Positions 61,921-64,000 of a stretch of 64,000 nucleotides of DNA are shown one piece after another. The position numbers were made by a program, and so were the translations under genes. How positions within the stretch are numbered: position 1 is the first letter of the stretch; the number at the start of each line of letters is the position of its first letter. The DNA is from JABDJX01 sp039942715. GTDB taxonomy: Bacteria; Pseudomonadota; Alphaproteobacteria; Rhodobacterales; Rhodobacteraceae. The stretch spans positions 127,601 to 191,600 of the forward strand of contig JBDVBY010000003.1 in the NCBI GenBank assembly GCA_039942715.1. The letters are read 5' to 3'. The notes under the pieces are model-generated. The model had not been told where the DNA came from. It saw only the letters and a list, made by a program, of their open reading frames with translations, and did no database searches.

Positions 61921-63762
61921 ATGATACCTAGCCAGATTTTTGACCAAGTCACCGATAAGTGCTCCGAGGGATTGGCGCTTGCCTTGGCGAACCATGATGA
62001 CGGAGCTGTCATGGAGCTAAAGTGGTGTAACAGGGCCTTCACCAAAATTACGGGCCTGGATACCTCGGAAGTCGTTGGCCAACGGGGCTCTATTTTGGTT
62101 GGGCCAAATACTCCGCAGGACAAACACCTTCGCATCATTGAAAAGCTCATGAATTGGGAGCACTTTTTCATAAAGGTTCTTAATAACCGAAAGAATGGGG
62201 AACCCTATTGGCAGAAAATGAGTTGGACGCCATTGTCAGACCAATCAACAGGTGATCGATGGTGGCTTTGCTCGCTTATTGAACTTGAGCCACAATCCAC
62301 CGTTGAAACAGTAAAGGTGCAACCGGCGGGAATCACCGAACCCACTCGAAACAGGTCTTCGGAACACCTCGAGAAGATCCAAAGGTTAACGCTGGAAAAC
62401 AAACGCTTGCGCGAACTTGCCAAGTCAGTTGCCCAGGAGTCGAACGAAGATGCCCTGACTGGGCTTTCAAATCGGCGGCACTTCGAAATTGAATTGAAAG
62501 AATGGATATCGAACCTTCAAGAAAGCGGAGCAGATTTTGCCGTTCTCTACATTGACTTGGACCGCTTTAAATCCGTGAATGATACTCTTGGGCATGAGGC
62601 TGGAGACAAGCTGTTGATGTCTGTAGCAGACAAGCTGCGTGAACTCACAGATAAAGACGACTTAGTGGCACGTCTTGGGGGCGATGAATTCATTATCCTG
62701 AAGCTGCTAAGCGATAGCGCTTTGAACATAAGCAGCCTTGCGGATGACATCGTGCAACAAACGCAAACGACGTTTCACTTTGACAAAAAATCAGTGACGT
62801 GCAGCGCGAGCGTTGGCGTCGCCATCGCTAACGCGCATATGGAAAATCCGGAACAGGTTGTCGCGGACGCGGATATGGCGCTGTATCATGCGAAATCGCA
62901 AGGCAAAGCAAGATGGTCCTTCTTTACCGAAGAAATGCACACAGCCTCAATTGCCACAAAACAGCTTGCCTCAGACCTTCTCATTGCTTGTGAGACGCGT
63001 CAATTTACACCTTTCTTCCAACCGTTGGTCGATGCCGACACGGGGCGAATATCGAGCGCGGAAGTGTTGGTAAGATGGTTCCATCCCGAAAGAGGATTGC
63101 TCACCCCAGACGCCTTTCTCGGCACTGCTGCCAGCATGGGCATTTTGAAACGGGTGGACGAAATCGTATTCGGTTGTCTTCGCGAGACGTTAGACCTTTT
63201 TGATGACGCACGCGTCGATCTTCCACGCGTGACGATAAACGTCTCAGCCGGACGGTTGGCGGACCCTTCATTTATTCATGACATTAAGAGCTCAGGCATC
63301 CATCCTTCCAGACTCGTGGTTGAAATTCTTGAGTCGGTCTACTTAGAGCGGATGGGAGACGTCGTGGATTGGGCGGTTGATGAGCTCAATGAAATGGGCG
63401 TTGTCATCGCAATTGATGACTTTGGAACGGGACATGCATCGATTCAAGGGCTGCTAAAGATCAAGCCAGAAATTCTGAAGATTGACCGTCAGTTTATTGA
63501 ACCCATTGTTAGGGAAGAAAACTCTAGAGCGCTTGTGTCGTCCATTGTCGGTATCGGAAAGAGCCTTGGCATTGACGTCGTAGCAGAGGGTGTGGAAAGC
63601 GAAGATCACGCAAATTTAGTGAGAGCAATGGGGTGTGATTATCTGCAGGGATATTACTTTGGGAAGCCTATGCCCGCTTCTGATCTACTAGATAAATTGC
63701 GCAAAAATGGGGGGCAGTTTTGGTCTCCACCGCAAAAAGTTTCCGGGGGAAAGCCAGCCTAG
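61921..63762 (+). CDS. PAS-GGDEF-EAL cyclic di-GMP enzyme with LOV-like sensor
   Basis: About 613 residues: LOV-like PAS (about 15-125), coiled linker (about 145-175), GGDEF (about 178-335, LGGDEFIIL intact), EAL (about 355-605, EVLVRWFHPERG and DDFGTGHASIQGL). In the PAS, GQRGSILVGPNT aligns with the LOV GRNCRFLQGPET, so the flavin-bonding Cys is replaced by Gly; NRKNGEPYWQ matches NYRKDG-type LOV residues. May synthesise and/or degrade c-di-GMP. Start uncertain: ATG 61921 or TTG 61882. Confidence 0.88.
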   Translation: MIPSQIFDQVTDKCSEGLALALANHDDGAVMELKWCNRAFTKITGLDTSEVVGQRGSILVGPNTPQDKHLRIIEKLMNWEHFFIKVLNNRKNGEPYWQKMSWTPLSDQSTGDRWWLCSLIELEPQSTVETVKVQPAGITEPTRNRSSEHLEKIQRLTLENKRLRELAKSVAQESNEDALTGLSNRRHFEIELKEWISNLQESGADFAVLYIDLDRFKSVNDTLGHEAGDKLLMSVADKLRELTDKDDLVARLGGDEFIILKLLSDSALNISSLADDIVQQTQTTFHFDKKSVTCSASVGVAIANAHMENPEQVVADADMALYHAKSQGKARWSFFTEEMHTASIATKQLASDLLIACETRQFTPFFQPLVDADTGRISSAEVLVRWFHPERGLLTPDAFLGTAASMGILKRVDEIVFGCLRETLDLFDDARVDLPRVTINVSAGRLADPSFIHDIKSSGIHPSRLVVEILESVYLERMGDVVDWAVDELNEMGVVIAIDDFGTGHASIQGLLKIKPEILKIDRQFIEPIVREENSRALVSSIVGIGKSLGIDVVAEGVESEDHANLVRAMGCDYLQGYYFGKPMPASDLLDKLRKNGGQFWSPPQKVSGGKPA

Positions 63763-63811
63763 GGGCACACCGAGAAACCGTCAGATTGGCCCAAAACACA
63801 GCCGTGCAAAC

Positions 63812-63839
63812 AAAAAAAGGCCCCGCGCAAAGCGGGGCC
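63812..63839 (-). terminator. Rho-independent terminator of tuf
   Basis: Minus strand: GGCCCCGC-TTTGC-GCGGGGCC followed by TTTTTTT, 25 bp past the tuf stop. The plus strand has only TTTCC after the stem and could weakly end the c-di-GMP gene. Confidence 0.92.
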
Positions 63840-63863
63840 TTTCCTTAATTTTCAAGCGCAAGC

Positions 63864-64000
63864 TTACTCGATGATTTTCGAGACGACGCCGGAGCCTACG
63901 GTGCGGCCGCCTTCGCGGATCGCAAAGCGCAGGCCGTCTTCCATCGCGATTGGGGCGATCAGCTCGACTTCGAACTTCAGGTTGTCGCCTGGCATCACCA
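63864..64000 (-). CDS. tuf: Elongation factor Tu, C-terminal end only
   Basis: The minus strand reads VMPGDNLKFEVELIAPIAME, then DGLRFAIREGGRTVGSGVV-SKIIE and stop TAA at 63864-63866. This is the EF-Tu domain III end, nearly invariant in bacteria. The rest of the gene lies beyond the right edge. A strong terminator follows. Confidence 0.97.
   Translation of the reverse strand, partial: VMPGDNLKFEVELIAPIAMEDGLRFAIREGGRTVGSGVVSKIIE

Noticed and set aside
1..64000. CRISPR array, insertion sequence, prophage, integron or defence island
   Set aside because: Read for repeats, transposase or integrase motifs and phage genes; none seen. Genes are ordinary chromosomal housekeeping and accessory metabolism.
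1..64000. tRNA or rRNA genes
   Set aside because: No cloverleaf with TTCAATC-type T-loop or rRNA signature noticed in the intergenic regions; a tRNAscan run would settle it.

Overview
The window reads as chromosome of a marine alphaproteobacterium of the Rhodobacterales (Roseobacter-like). This rests on gene families and gene orders typical of that order: a polyhydroxyalkanoate (PHA) block phaZ/phaC/phaP, the regulator pair petP-petR beside a branched-chain aminotransferase, a histone deacetylase-like gene with xseB and ispA, rpoZ followed by one bifunctional RSH, mipZ, a DUF3572 gene beside a PleD-like protein, and a TRAP transporter. Base composition is moderately GC-rich by eye and looks even. 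I see no insertion sequence, prophage, CRISPR array, tRNA or rRNA.

Left part (1-16 kb). A partial ribosome-rescue gene arfB at the edge is preceded by a small structured transcript with a strongly primed 19-codon ORF and a terminator-like hairpin. Next is a queuosine-precursor transporter (yhhQ) behind a candidate preQ1-I riboswitch, then an overlapping envelope operon (UMF1-type MFS, mepA, phytase-like esterase), a thioesterase, yggT, recQ and yaaA. A hybrid histidine kinase carries a 1-nt frameshift in its receiver. A BktB-like thiolase diverges from an ECF sigma module (EF-hand protein, sigma factor, one-TM anti-sigma candidate, CpxP/Spy-like sensor). A PleD-like diguanylate cyclase with degenerate receivers and DUF3572 follow.

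Middle (16-36 kb). PHA turnover: depolymerase phaZ diverges from synthase phaC and phasin phaP. The phaP promoter contains a repeated PhaR-like operator, but phaR is not here. Then a degenerate receiver protein, a DUF1330 gene, mipZ, an unknown membrane protein, and a tight operon of three different Gfo/Idh/MocA oxidoreductases, a PfkB sugar kinase and serB. The thiBPQ thiamine importer sits under a TPP riboswitch and is followed by aroC, a Cys-rich unknown gene, a DUF389 protein, an EamA exporter, and a CcdA/thioredoxin pair behind a perfect inverted repeat.

Right part (36-64 kb). hup, then amn and ade in tandem (AMP to adenine to hypoxanthine), an SDR gene, ispA-xseB-HDAC, petP-petR with a palindrome filling the promoter spacer, ilvE, an esterase lipoprotein, DUF1294, queG, a GST, mtgA, DUF2062, rsh, rpoZ, a NYN-domain gene, ispH, a run of overlapping small genes ending in rnhA, and a catabolic cluster of LysR regulator, DUF1445 putative hydro-lyase and TRAP transporter. 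A GGDEF-EAL protein with a cysteine-less LOV-like PAS domain and the end of a tuf gene close the window.

No defence island or overtly novel multi-gene machine is visible. The best candidates for undescribed biology are the structured leader before arfB, the ECF/EF-hand module, the triple Gfo/Idh/MocA operon, the LysR-DUF1445-TRAP unit, and the two operator-in-spacer promoters (phaP, petP).
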